A stretch of 39,439 nt of DNA from Verrucomicrobiota bacterium (GCA_028293565.1 JAQGON010000150.1:1-39439), one strand, 5' to 3'. Positions 27,564-35,483 are shown, counted from the stretch's first letter. Numbers and translations: made by a program. The notes: generated from the sequence alone by a model not told the origin.

Positions 27564-29021
27564 ATGCGCACGCTCCTCCGTTCGTCTATCCTGCTTTCGC
27601 TGCTCGGCATTTCAGTGCTGGCGGAAAGTCCACCACTCGCGGCGCCGGCGGATGCCTTCGAAGGGGTTTGGGTCGGCACCGTCACGTCGCCGAACGACCG
27701 CGCCAACCTCGGCTTTGCCTTCAAGCGCGGCCCGCACGGTCTCGAAGCGAGTTTCTGGATGCCGGCGATGTTCATCCCGGGGATGAATCTCGGACCGGCG
27801 CAGATCGTCGACGGCACCTACACCCTGCCGGACTTCGGCGTGCGGCTGGCCCTGCTCGACGGAAAGCTGACCGGAACGTTCGCGAACCCCTTGCTGCGGG
27901 TAGACCTTCATCGTGCGGAGCATTTCGTTGCGCCGACGCCCGTGGCCGATCTCCCGAAAGGTCCGGCTCCGCTCTGGAGCCGCGCGCTCGGCGCGGAAAC
28001 GTGGGCCTCTCCGGTGGAGCGCGACGGAATTATTTACGTGGGCACCGCCGACGGCCGATTCCATGCCATTCAATCCGCCAACGGAAACGAGTCCTGGAGT
28101 TTTGCCGGCGCGAAGCCGATCTACGGCGAAGCGCTCGCCACGGATGATCGCATTTATTTTCTGGACGACGGAGCCACATTAAACGCTCTCCGGCGCGCCG
28201 ATGGAAAGCTCCAGTGGCGCGCGGCGCTCTACGACGAGAAAAAAATCGGCCGGCCCGCGCCGCGCAATCCGACCTTCAACCGGCGGGTTCCGGTGCCGGT
28301 GCTGGCCGAGGGGACGCTCTACATCGGCTCGCCGGATCGCGGCCTTTACGCGCTCGACGCCGCCACCGGACACGTCAAATGGCGCCAGGATCTCGGCGCG
28401 CCGATTTACGCCTCGGTCGCCGTCGATGGCGAAACTCTCATCGTCGGCTGCTACGATGGAACGGTTGGCGTGCTTGATCGCGCGTCCGGCCGGGAATTGC
28501 GGCGCACCAAACTCGGAGGGCCGATCGCCTCGGCGCCGGTGGTCGCGGGCGACGCCATTCTCGTCGGTTGCCGCGATTATCTGTTGTACGGACTCAGGCG
28601 GCCGGACCTGAGCATCGTATGGCGCGATTCCTACTGGTTCTCGTGGGTGGAATCGGTGCCACGGATGGTCGACGGCCTCGCGTATATCGGCGGCTCGGAC
28701 GTCCGCCGGATCAGCGCGATCGAACCCGTCACGGGAAAAACCCGCTGGGCCACTGACGTGCGCGGCATCGCCTGGGGCACGCCGGTGGTCACGGCGCACG
28801 CGGTGTATGAAGGAACGTCCGCGCAAAATCCTGCGGCGATTCATCATGAAGGCGGAATCACGGCCCTCGATCGGGAGACCGGGCGCGTGAAATGGCGAAT
28901 CGTGACGCCCCTGCCGCCAACGGCAGAACGAGCGGGATACATCGGTTCGCTCGTGTGGGCGGACAAAAAATTGATCGGCGCGGCCTTTGACGGGACGGTT
29001 TCCGCATATCCGGCGAATTGA
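27564..29021 (+). CDS. Exported PQQ-like beta-propeller protein
   Basis: A 485-residue protein with a signal peptide (MRTLLRSSILLSLLGISVLA). A short N-terminal beta domain (about 30-120, GVWVGTVTSPNDRANLGFAF) precedes repeated propeller blades of the PQQ/PQQ_2 type. Blade hallmarks recur: DGIIYVGTADGRFHAIQ, EGTLYIGSPDRGLYALD, GETLIVGCYDGTVGVLD and ITALDRETGRVKWR. No quinoprotein dehydrogenase active-site pair is evident, so it is probably a structural or binding propeller of the outer-membrane-assembly (BamB-like) or carbohydrate type rather than an enzyme. It lies between two directly repeated REPINs. TGA at 29019-29021 directly abuts the next GTAG. Confidence 0.85.
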   Translation: MRTLLRSSILLSLLGISVLAESPPLAAPADAFEGVWVGTVTSPNDRANLGFAFKRGPHGLEASFWMPAMFIPGMNLGPAQIVDGTYTLPDFGVRLALLDGKLTGTFANPLLRVDLHRAEHFVAPTPVADLPKGPAPLWSRALGAETWASPVERDGIIYVGTADGRFHAIQSANGNESWSFAGAKPIYGEALATDDRIYFLDDGATLNALRRADGKLQWRAALYDEKKIGRPAPRNPTFNRRVPVPVLAEGTLYIGSPDRGLYALDAATGHVKWRQDLGAPIYASVAVDGETLIVGCYDGTVGVLDRASGRELRRTKLGGPIASAPVVAGDAILVGCRDYLLYGLRRPDLSIVWRDSYWFSWVESVPRMVDGLAYIGGSDVRRISAIEPVTGKTRWATDVRGIAWGTPVVTAHAVYEGTSAQNPAAIHHEGGITALDRETGRVKWRIVTPLPPTAERAGYIGSLVWADKKLIGAAFDGTVSAYPAN

Positions 29022-29148
29022 GTAGCATGGGTCTCCTGACCCATGTGGTTGGACGCGGCAAACGTGATGGCAGAGCTCGACCTGAAGACAGTGCGGACCG
29101 GTGTCGGTGGGCTCGAGTCCAGATTAACGGGTCGGAGACCCGTACTAC
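29022..29148. repeat. Complete REPIN/MITE-like element, 127 bp (long-spacer subtype)
   Basis: Left REP: GTAG (29022-29025) and stem CATGGGT/ACCCATG. Right REP inverted: AACGGGT/ACCCGTA and CTAC (29145-29148). It is a direct repeat of the 27363 element. It starts the base after the TGA stop of the propeller gene. Confidence 0.9.
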
Positions 29149-29223
29149 CCTAATATTCATGGGCAGCCCGCGGATTTGCCTTCGCATGGCACGCCGGTCG
29201 CGCTTGGCTCGTGGCGCTCACCC

Positions 29224-31350
29224 ATGCACGTCTTTCATTTGTCGCCCCGCGGCCGCGACTCCGCCGCCGGATCTTCCAGCCGTCCCTGGGCCACGCTCGC
29301 CGGAGCCCGCGACAATCTCCGGCGCCTGCGTGCCGCCGGTAAAATTTCCGGGCCCGCGACCGTCCGGATCCGCACGGGACGTTACGAACTCAGCGAAACT
29401 GTCCAATTCAACCATGCGGACTCCGACACCCACTTCGTCGCGGCGCGCGGCGCGAAGCCCGTTTTCGATGGCGGCGAAAGACTGTCGGGATGGAAAATCG
29501 GCACGCGCAATGGACGGACCGAGTGGACGCTCGACCTCCCGGACGTTGTCGCCGGAAAACGTTTTTTCCGGTCGCTCTTCGTCAACGGCCGCCGCGCTCC
29601 CCGCGCGCGATTCCCGAAATTTTCCCCCGATGCCTTCGGCGCGAAAAACGTGCTTCGCGTCGGCGAAATGCTGGAGCCGGAGAAAACCGGACTCGGCGAC
29701 GGGCGCGACACCTTCCGGCCCGCGCCCGGCGACATCTCGCCCAAATGGCAATCGTTGCCGGATGCCGAGGTGGTCCTGCTGCACTACTGGATTGAGGAGC
29801 GCCTGCCGAAACCCGCGCTCAATCCCCGCACCGGCTGGCTCACCTTCGCCCGGCGCTCCGCGTTCTGCCTTTATGAGGCGCACGTCGACGCCAATGGGAA
29901 CCGCGAGCTGGCGCGCTATTACATCGATAATCTTTTCGAGGCGCTGACCGAACCCGGCGAATGGTACCTCAACCGCGAGACCGGACGCCTCCATTATCTG
30001 CCGCGTCCCGGAGAAACCCCGGCCACTACGGAAATCCATGCTCCACGCATCCACACGTTTTTCCGCGCCGTCGGAAGCGTCTTCGGGGAGTCCGGCGACC
30101 GGATCGACATGCACGGCACGCGGCATGTGCGCGGCCTGAATTTCACCGGCCTCGTTTTTCGTCATGCCGACTGGTTTTCGCCGCTGGCGGAGCGGCACCT
30201 CCCCTCGCACGATTCCGTCGAGCATTACGATCTTCCGATCGGCGGCAGCCCGCAGGCGGCGATCGCGGTGCCGGGCGCGCTGCTGTTTCGCGCGGCGCGA
30301 GACTGCGCCGTCCGCGACTGCACGATCGAGCACGTCGGCCTCTACGGCCTCGAGTTCGGTTACGGCACGCGTGACTGCGCCGCGGTCGGCAACCGGCTTC
30401 ACGATCTGGGCGCCGGCGGAATCCGCGTGGGCGGCGCCGATCTCGACGGGCTCGGGGAGCGTCGCACGGGCAGCATCGCGGTCACGGACAACCACATTCA
30501 CCACATCGGCCGCATTTTTCACCAGGGCATCGGCGTGCTGCTCGGGAATGCGGCGGACTGCGTGATCGCGCACAACCACATTCACGACACCTGCTACACG
30601 GGCATTTCGCTGGGCTGGACCTGGGGGTTTCGCGACACGATCACCCGCAACAACCTCGTCGAAAACAATCTCATCCACCACATCGGCGCCGGGATCTTGA
30701 GCGACATGGGCGGGATCTACACGCTCGGGATCCAGCCGGGCACGATTCTGCGGGGAAATCACCTGCACCACATCTCTTCGCACGATTACGGCGGCTGGGG
30801 TGTCTATCTTGATGAAGGTTCGGCCTACATCGTGGTCGAACACAACCTGGTGCACGACACGAAGGACGCCCCGTTCAACATCCATTACGGCCACGAGAAT
30901 ATCGTCCGCCACAATATCTTCGCCCGTGGGAGGCACGCGCTTGCGTCCGTCTATCGCGTCGAACCGGGGCATTTCAGCGCGAATTTCTTCAACAACATCC
31001 TGATCGGTCCAAGCGAGATGCTCTACCGCGGCGGCTACCGCGGCAACATCGCCTCCGGCGCATTGTTCGCCAATGCCAACTGCATCTGGTTCCCGGACGG
31101 CAAGGTCGCTCCGATCACCAATCCCGAAACGCACGCGAAAGAGGGGCATCCCGCGAAGTTCACTTTTCAGGCGTGGCAGAAAACCGGCCACGACCAGCTG
31201 TCGATCATCGCCAATCCGAAGATCACGGAAGGCCGGAAAACGTGGGCCTTGGCGGAAAATTCGTCGGCGATAAAACTTGGATTCAAGCCGCATGATTGGT
31301 CTCGGTGCGGGCCGAGACGGAGTAGCACGGGTCTTCGGACCCGTGGGTGA
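29224..31350 (+). CDS. Right-handed parallel beta-helix protein, GH141-like
   Basis: A 708-residue protein. The N-terminal segment (HVFHLSPRGRDSAAGSSSRP, then TLAGARDNLR and GRYELSETVQF) and the block FRSLFVNGRRAPRARFP match the opening of GH141-type carbohydrate-active enzymes. Beta-helix coils follow (VRDCTIEHVGLYGLEFGYG, NHIHDTCYTGISLGW, NHLHHISSHDYGGWG) with many His, Asp and Asn. GH141 includes fucosidases and xylanases; the assignment here is by pattern only. No signal peptide is visible from either ATG at 29224 or the upstream TTG at 29176, odd for this family and possibly a truncated N-terminus. The last ten residues are encoded by a REPIN that reads through to a TGA. Confidence 0.78.
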   Translation: MHVFHLSPRGRDSAAGSSSRPWATLAGARDNLRRLRAAGKISGPATVRIRTGRYELSETVQFNHADSDTHFVAARGAKPVFDGGERLSGWKIGTRNGRTEWTLDLPDVVAGKRFFRSLFVNGRRAPRARFPKFSPDAFGAKNVLRVGEMLEPEKTGLGDGRDTFRPAPGDISPKWQSLPDAEVVLLHYWIEERLPKPALNPRTGWLTFARRSAFCLYEAHVDANGNRELARYYIDNLFEALTEPGEWYLNRETGRLHYLPRPGETPATTEIHAPRIHTFFRAVGSVFGESGDRIDMHGTRHVRGLNFTGLVFRHADWFSPLAERHLPSHDSVEHYDLPIGGSPQAAIAVPGALLFRAARDCAVRDCTIEHVGLYGLEFGYGTRDCAAVGNRLHDLGAGGIRVGGADLDGLGERRTGSIAVTDNHIHHIGRIFHQGIGVLLGNAADCVIAHNHIHDTCYTGISLGWTWGFRDTITRNNLVENNLIHHIGAGILSDMGGIYTLGIQPGTILRGNHLHHISSHDYGGWGVYLDEGSAYIVVEHNLVHDTKDAPFNIHYGHENIVRHNIFARGRHALASVYRVEPGHFSANFFNNILIGPSEMLYRGGYRGNIASGALFANANCIWFPDGKVAPITNPETHAKEGHPAKFTFQAWQKTGHDQLSIIANPKITEGRKTWALAENSSAIKLGFKPHDWSRCGPRRSSTGLRTRG

Positions 31351-31425
31351 GCCGTTCGACGGGAGGGCCGGCGGCGGCATTTAACCGCGACCCGGCGCAA
31401 GTCATGGGTCGGAGACCCATGCTAC
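31322..31425. repeat. Complete REPIN/MITE-like element, 104 bp, overlapping coding ends
   Basis: Left REP: GTAG (31322-31325) and stem CACGGGT/ACCCGTG. Right REP inverted: CATGGGT/ACCCATG and CTAC (31422-31425). The left REP is translated as the C-terminal tail of the beta-helix protein. An in-frame ATG for the M20 hydrolase lies inside the right REP (31419), but a later GTG is preferred. Confidence 0.9.
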
Positions 31426-31475
31426 TCCCCATTTTCGCTTTCGCTCCTCTGCGCTTTCACGATTCTATCGGTTTC

Positions 31476-32645
31476 GTGATACTCGATCCTTCCGTCCTCC
31501 GCGACCGCCTCATCCGCTGGGCGGATCAAAATTCCGGCAGCGGCCATCTCGCGGGACTCGCCGCCATGCTCGACCTTTTGGAAGCGAGCTTTTCGGCATT
31601 CCCCGAAGTCGACATCGAGCGAATGCCGTGTGCGGGCACCCAGGCCGAGGCGCTGCGGATTCGCTTCCGCCCGGAAGCTGCGCGGCAAGTCCTCCTGAGC
31701 GGCCATTACGACACGGTATACGGCGCCGATCATCCTTTTCAGCGCTGCGAGCTTGTCGACGAGCGCACGCTCCGCGGGCCCGGCGTCACCGACATGAAAG
31801 GCGGGCTCGTCGTCATGCACGCGGCATTGGGCTTGTATCTCCAATCCAACCCGCGCCACACCCTCGGCCTCGAGCTGCTCCTCACCCCCGACGAGGAGAC
31901 CGGATCGTTCGGCAGCGGGGCGCTGATCGCCGAGGCGGCGAAACGGCACCAGCTCGGGCTTGTCTTCGAGCCCGCGCGTCCCAACGGCAGCCTGGTCCAG
32001 TCTCGGAAAGGCACCGGAAATTTCGTCGTGACCTGCCACGGGCGGGCCGGGCATGCCGCGAAGGCGCCGAGCGACGCCCGCAACGCGATTGCCGCGCTCG
32101 CGGAGTATCTGGTCGCGGCCCATCGCCTGCCCGCGGAGATGCCGGGGATCCTGCTCAATGTCGGGCTCATCCGGGGAGGCAGCGAGGCGACAAATGTCGT
32201 GCCGGATTTTGCGCAGGCGCTTCTCGATGTCCGGATCACGCGCGCGGCCGATCGCGAGGCGGTGCTGTCCCGGTTGAACGAACTCGCGGCTCCGATCAAC
32301 GCGCGCGAAGGCCTGCGGATCGAGATCAGCGGAAGCTTCAACCGTCCGCCGAAGGAATGCGGCCCCGCGGAAGAAGCCGCGTTCGCAGTCTATCAGGAAT
32401 GCGGCCGCGAACTCGGCCTCGCGCCGTTTTCGTGGATCCACGCCGGAGGCGGATCCGACGGGAATCTCCTCTCGGCCGCGGGCCTGCCGAATCTCGACGG
32501 CCTCGGAGTGATCGGCGATCACCTCCACAGCGATCGCGAGTATTGTGTCGTGCCGAGCTTGGTGGAACGCGCGCAGCTATGTGAGCTGTTCCTCAAACGC
32601 ATTGCCGAGGGTAAGCTGATTTTGCCACAGAGTTCGAAGAGGTGA
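31476..32645 (+). CDS. M20 family metallohydrolase (carboxypeptidase G2-like)
   Basis: A 389-residue M20 zinc hydrolase, probably an amidase or carboxypeptidase of the CPG2/ArgE/DapE superfamily. Metal ligands and catalytic residues are all visible: H77 and D79 (SGHYDTVYG), D106 (GVTDMKGG, bridging), E140-E141 (DEETGS), E165 (FEPARPNG) and H351 (HLHSDREY). The dimerisation domain lies between (about 180-290). GTG at 31476 gives the usual N-terminal length; in-frame ATG codons at 31419 (inside a REP) and earlier are less likely. Residues 382-389 (ILPQSSKR) and the stop codon lie in the left 51-bp inverted repeat of the GxxExxY cassette, so the native C-terminus was probably replaced. Substrate is unknown. 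Confidence 0.9.
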   Translation: MILDPSVLRDRLIRWADQNSGSGHLAGLAAMLDLLEASFSAFPEVDIERMPCAGTQAEALRIRFRPEAARQVLLSGHYDTVYGADHPFQRCELVDERTLRGPGVTDMKGGLVVMHAALGLYLQSNPRHTLGLELLLTPDEETGSFGSGALIAEAAKRHQLGLVFEPARPNGSLVQSRKGTGNFVVTCHGRAGHAAKAPSDARNAIAALAEYLVAAHRLPAEMPGILLNVGLIRGGSEATNVVPDFAQALLDVRITRAADREAVLSRLNELAAPINAREGLRIEISGSFNRPPKECGPAEEAAFAVYQECGRELGLAPFSWIHAGGGSDGNLLSAAGLPNLDGLGVIGDHLHSDREYCVVPSLVERAQLCELFLKRIAEGKLILPQSSKR

Positions 32646-32669
32646 CACCGAAGTCACAGAGCCAGACGC
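32619..32669. repeat. Left 51-bp inverted repeat of the GxxExxY cassette
   Basis: It matches the reverse complement of 33107-33157 at 46 of 51 positions. Key words are GAAGAGGTGACACCGAAG and CACAGAGCCAGACGC. It contains the last codons and TGA of the M20 hydrolase gene. Confidence 0.93.
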
Positions 32670-32744
32670 GTTCTGACCGCAATCAGTTGGAATGAGGCGC
32701 GGAAACGGAACCAATTTTGGTGCGGGACAGTCGTCAGTCCCCAC

Positions 32745-33122
32745 GTGAATGACGCGATCGATAGCCTGACTCAAAACGTCATCGGAGCAGCGATAGAAGT
32801 TCACCGCGAACTGGGTCCCGGACTCCTGGAATCCGCCTGTCAGCGAGCTCTTGCTCACGAATTTGGAACGCGAAGGATTCCATTTGAGGAGCAGAAGCCG
32901 TGTCCGGTCACATATAAGGAGTTGCTGATCGAAGATGCCTACCGGCTCGATTTCCTGGTCGCCGGATGCGTGGTGGTTGAATTGAAAACAGTCGATGCAT
33001 TATTGAAGATTCACCAAGCGCAGGTACTCACCTACTTGAGGTTTACCACGAGCCCCATTGGGTTGCTGATGAATTTTCGCTCAACGGTTCTCATCCACGG
33101 ACTGCAGCGTCTGGCTCTGTGA
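32745..33122 (+). CDS. GxxExxY family protein (PD-(D/E)XK nuclease-like)
   Basis: A 125-residue protein of the GxxExxY family, average length about 120, predicted to have a PD-(D/E)XK-like core. The signature region reads ELGPGLLESACQRAL (G26, E29), but the last signature residue is C32 instead of tyrosine. A nuclease-like D69 (YRLDFLV) and E79-x-K81 (VVELKTVDAL) are intact, followed by HQAQVLTYLR. The start is GTG at 32745. The last residues (RLAL) and TGA lie in the right inverted repeat. Biochemical function of the family is not established. The location inside long inverted repeats suggests a passenger or selfish gene. Confidence 0.93.
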   Translation: MNDAIDSLTQNVIGAAIEVHRELGPGLLESACQRALAHEFGTRRIPFEEQKPCPVTYKELLIEDAYRLDFLVAGCVVVELKTVDALLKIHQAQVLTYLRFTTSPIGLLMNFRSTVLIHGLQRLAL

Positions 33123-33157
33123 CCTCGGTGTCCCCTCTTCGATCTCGGTGGCACAAT
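33107..33157. repeat. Right 51-bp inverted repeat of the GxxExxY cassette
   Basis: Inverse of 32619-32669 with five mismatches. It holds the 3' end and stop codon of the GxxExxY gene. Its outer edge directly adjoins the stop codon of the minus-strand GxGYxYP gene. Confidence 0.93.
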
Positions 33158-34816
33158 TCATTGCGTGGTCGCATCCCAGGCCTTGCCGGGGGGCTTTTCC
33201 TCCTTGTAACGCGTCCGGTAGGTCTGGTTGCTCGCGGCAAGTTTCAGGAACGTGTCGAGCGGGACGATCTCGGGTTTTTCCTCGAGGGCGTTCATGATGC
33301 TGATCACGCGCTTGATGCTGTTCGATTCGCGGACGTGCAGCAGCAGGTAATAGGGGCGCTCGGGATTGAGCCGCGCCAGCTCGTCGAGGTCCTCGACCGC
33401 GCTGGCTTCCGGACGATGCTCGTCGAGATAATAATCGTACGACATGAACGCCTGCCCGTTGCGCAGGTCGTAGGTGTGCGCGGCCGCATAACCATTGATG
33501 AAGCCGATGGCGTCGGGAACGTTCGCGTAATATTCGTCGACAACGCGCTTCGGCAGGTCGAAGTAACCGATGGGAATTCCGCGGTCCGTATGGTCCATGA
33601 TCGTCACCGTGTGCTGGTCCATCAGCGGCATCAGCGCGTTCATCTCTTTCATCAATCCGGGGAACCGCTCGGGCGGCACCACGGCCGGATACATGTAGCC
33701 GGACTGGCCGCCGATGAAATAATCGTTCGGCGTCTTGTCCTTCGTGAACATCTCCATCGCCGCCGGATACCATTTCGCCCCGTCCACGCCGACCTCCCAG
33801 TTATAGGGAATCTGCCCGCGCTCGGGCTGCGTCCACGCGCCGATGCCCATGCTGTCGGACTGCACGAGGCAGATGTAGAATTTCTTCCCGGCCTGCAGGG
33901 TGTCCTTCCGCCCGACGTGATTGCTGTTCGTCAATTTGAAGCCGGGCGAAAAACCGATCTGGCTCATGAACGTGCCGTTCGGAAAGGAGTTCAGCCCGAT
34001 CACCTTCAGGCCGTAGCTCGACGTCAGCGTGACCCACTGGCCCTCGGTGTCCTTCGCGTAGGAATGCCAGCCCATGATCCACGCCGTCGGCTTCATCTGC
34101 GCGAGGAGACGCCGGTGAAACGCGATCTCCTCGACGTCCTTCGGGTTGGCCGAGAGGTCGGTGACAAACGCCCCGAATGCGATCGCCAGGTCGGCCACGC
34201 CGGGCTCCATCACGGTGCCTGCGACACCGCCCATCCAGATCAGGTAGTCGCGGCTACACCTGGCCCAATATTGATCGTACGCCCATTGATAAATCTGCAC
34301 GTCGCTTTGCCCCGTGAACTGCCCGCGAAAATCCGCCAGCGGTTTCAGCCCGTGTTTCTCCGCAAGCGGAATCAGACTTTCGTCGACGACGACCGCGCGC
34401 AGCACGCCGGCGGCGGTGAACGCGACGTTGAGGGAGGGACGGACTTTCCGGTCCCAAACGACGTAGCCCTTCGCGAAATGTCCGAGTTCCGCCAGCGCGG
34501 CGTCGGGGGTCGCGAGCCGGGTCCACTTCACGCCGTACCGCGTCGCATAAAAATCCCTGAGCGGATTGAAGTCATGGAAATGCCAGGTCTCCGGGTATTC
34601 GACGTACACGCGCGGCGCATCGGTGTTGGCGAGGCCCTGCAAGCCGATCAGCATCGCATTCTCGGGCAGCGCGCCGGCGATTTCCCAGTTGTCCTTGACC
34701 GGAAGGAGGAACGCCGCCTTCGGCGCCGGCCCGGCCACTCCCGGAATGGCGCGGAGCGAAACGGCGAGCAAACCTGCGACGCTGACGATGGCAAAAAAAC
34801 GAGCGGACAGTTTCAT
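33158..34816 (-). CDS. Exported GxGYxYP-domain protein
   Basis: A 552-residue protein with an N-terminal signal peptide (MKLSARFFAIVSVAGLLAVS). The large domain matches the GxGYxYP family, whose members are often near glycan-processing genes and are putative carbohydrate hydrolases of unproven activity. The name motif appears as GGQSGYMYPAVVPPE, with serine where the first glycine of GxGYxYP usually stands. Other blocks are LIGLQGLANTDAPRVYVE and IDHTDRG-like IMDHTDRGIPIGYFDLP. ATG at 34816 starts the signal peptide. It lies 19 bases downstream of a small exported protein gene, so they form an operon. Its stop codon abuts the right inverted repeat of the GxxExxY cassette, which may have displaced its original terminator. 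Confidence 0.85.
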   Translation of the reverse strand: MKLSARFFAIVSVAGLLAVSLRAIPGVAGPAPKAAFLLPVKDNWEIAGALPENAMLIGLQGLANTDAPRVYVEYPETWHFHDFNPLRDFYATRYGVKWTRLATPDAALAELGHFAKGYVVWDRKVRPSLNVAFTAAGVLRAVVVDESLIPLAEKHGLKPLADFRGQFTGQSDVQIYQWAYDQYWARCSRDYLIWMGGVAGTVMEPGVADLAIAFGAFVTDLSANPKDVEEIAFHRRLLAQMKPTAWIMGWHSYAKDTEGQWVTLTSSYGLKVIGLNSFPNGTFMSQIGFSPGFKLTNSNHVGRKDTLQAGKKFYICLVQSDSMGIGAWTQPERGQIPYNWEVGVDGAKWYPAAMEMFTKDKTPNDYFIGGQSGYMYPAVVPPERFPGLMKEMNALMPLMDQHTVTIMDHTDRGIPIGYFDLPKRVVDEYYANVPDAIGFINGYAAAHTYDLRNGQAFMSYDYYLDEHRPEASAVEDLDELARLNPERPYYLLLHVRESNSIKRVISIMNALEEKPEIVPLDTFLKLAASNQTYRTRYKEEKPPGKAWDATTQ

Positions 34817-34835
34817 GGCGGGGAAGGTCTGGGCG

Positions 34836-35375
34836 TTATTCGCGGGTGAAGAAGTAGACCATCGGCTGATCACGCGTGGATCGCAGTTCGTACTGCTTCA
34901 AGGTATGGCCGTCGGCGGAGAGCCGATATTCGTCATAGAGATGAACCGGATGGTCGCCCTGCTGGGCTTCGAGCCTGAACGTGGACTCGATCTTGAGCAC
35001 GCGACCGGCGTCGAGCCATTCGCCGGTCACGTGTTTCTGGTGATCGCCCCCGATGTAGACGTTGGTGTACCAGGTATCGAGCCAGTAGCCGACCGGGTTG
35101 GCCGTCGAGGTGGCGCCGTCCGGCTTGACCGTCGTCGTGTCGCTCGCCTTGCGGTCGGCACCCCAGGCGAGATTGCGCACGATTACGACCTTGTCGGAAT
35201 TCACGGTGATGGTCATCGACTCCTGATCCCAGGGCCGGATCGGCGTGCTACGGGCGACGTCGAGTTTCCACGTGCCCGCGAAACCCGGGGAAGGTCCGGC
35301 GCCGCCGAGCGGAGTTTCGACTGCGGCAAGAATGCCGAGACAGACTGCCAACATCGGAAAGGAGCGTAATTTCAT
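34836..35375 (-). CDS. Small exported beta-rich protein, unknown function
   Basis: A 179-residue protein with a signal peptide (MKLRSFPMLAVCLGILAAVE). A lipocalin-like or beta-barrel-like pattern follows: FAGTWKLDVARST, SMTITVNSDKVVIVRNL, HVTGEWLDAGRVLKIESTF and DEYRLSADGHTLKQYELRS. The GTWKLD opening and alternating strands resemble small secreted proteins in which a periplasmic ligand-binding barrel is predicted. No catalytic residues are evident. ATG at 35375 starts the signal peptide. It lies 19 bases upstream of the GxGYxYP gene, and cotranscription is likely. Function is not assigned. Confidence 0.72.
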   Translation of the reverse strand: MKLRSFPMLAVCLGILAAVETPLGGAGPSPGFAGTWKLDVARSTPIRPWDQESMTITVNSDKVVIVRNLAWGADRKASDTTTVKPDGATSTANPVGYWLDTWYTNVYIGGDHQKHVTGEWLDAGRVLKIESTFRLEAQQGDHPVHLYDEYRLSADGHTLKQYELRSTRDQPMVYFFTRE

Positions 35376-35483
35376 GAGGACGAAAAACGAATGCCGCCCG
35401 AACCTTGGCTGAATTTCGAACCTGACAAGCCCGCGCCGCAAAAAATTCCTGGATCATTCATCGCGGCCGGCGGATTGCCTGCG

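Larger units (their letters stand above)
32619..33157 (+). mobile_element. GxxExxY cassette bounded by 51-bp inverted repeats
   Basis: A 539-bp unit with inverted repeats at 32619-32669 and 33107-33157 that match at 46 of 51 positions, enclosing one GxxExxY gene. The left repeat also codes for the end of the M20 hydrolase. The right repeat codes for the end of the GxxExxY protein and abuts the stop codon (33158-33160) of the gene on the other strand. No transposase and no obvious target-site duplication are visible. Mobility is inferred from structure. Confidence 0.7.

Noticed and set aside
29218-31380. 720-residue minus-strand open frame opposite the beta-helix gene
   Set aside because: Composition typical of antisense translation of GC-rich DNA and no recognised motif.
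32619-33157. Target-site duplication flanking the GxxExxY cassette
   Set aside because: The bases outside the two inverted repeats do not match convincingly, so no duplication is claimed.
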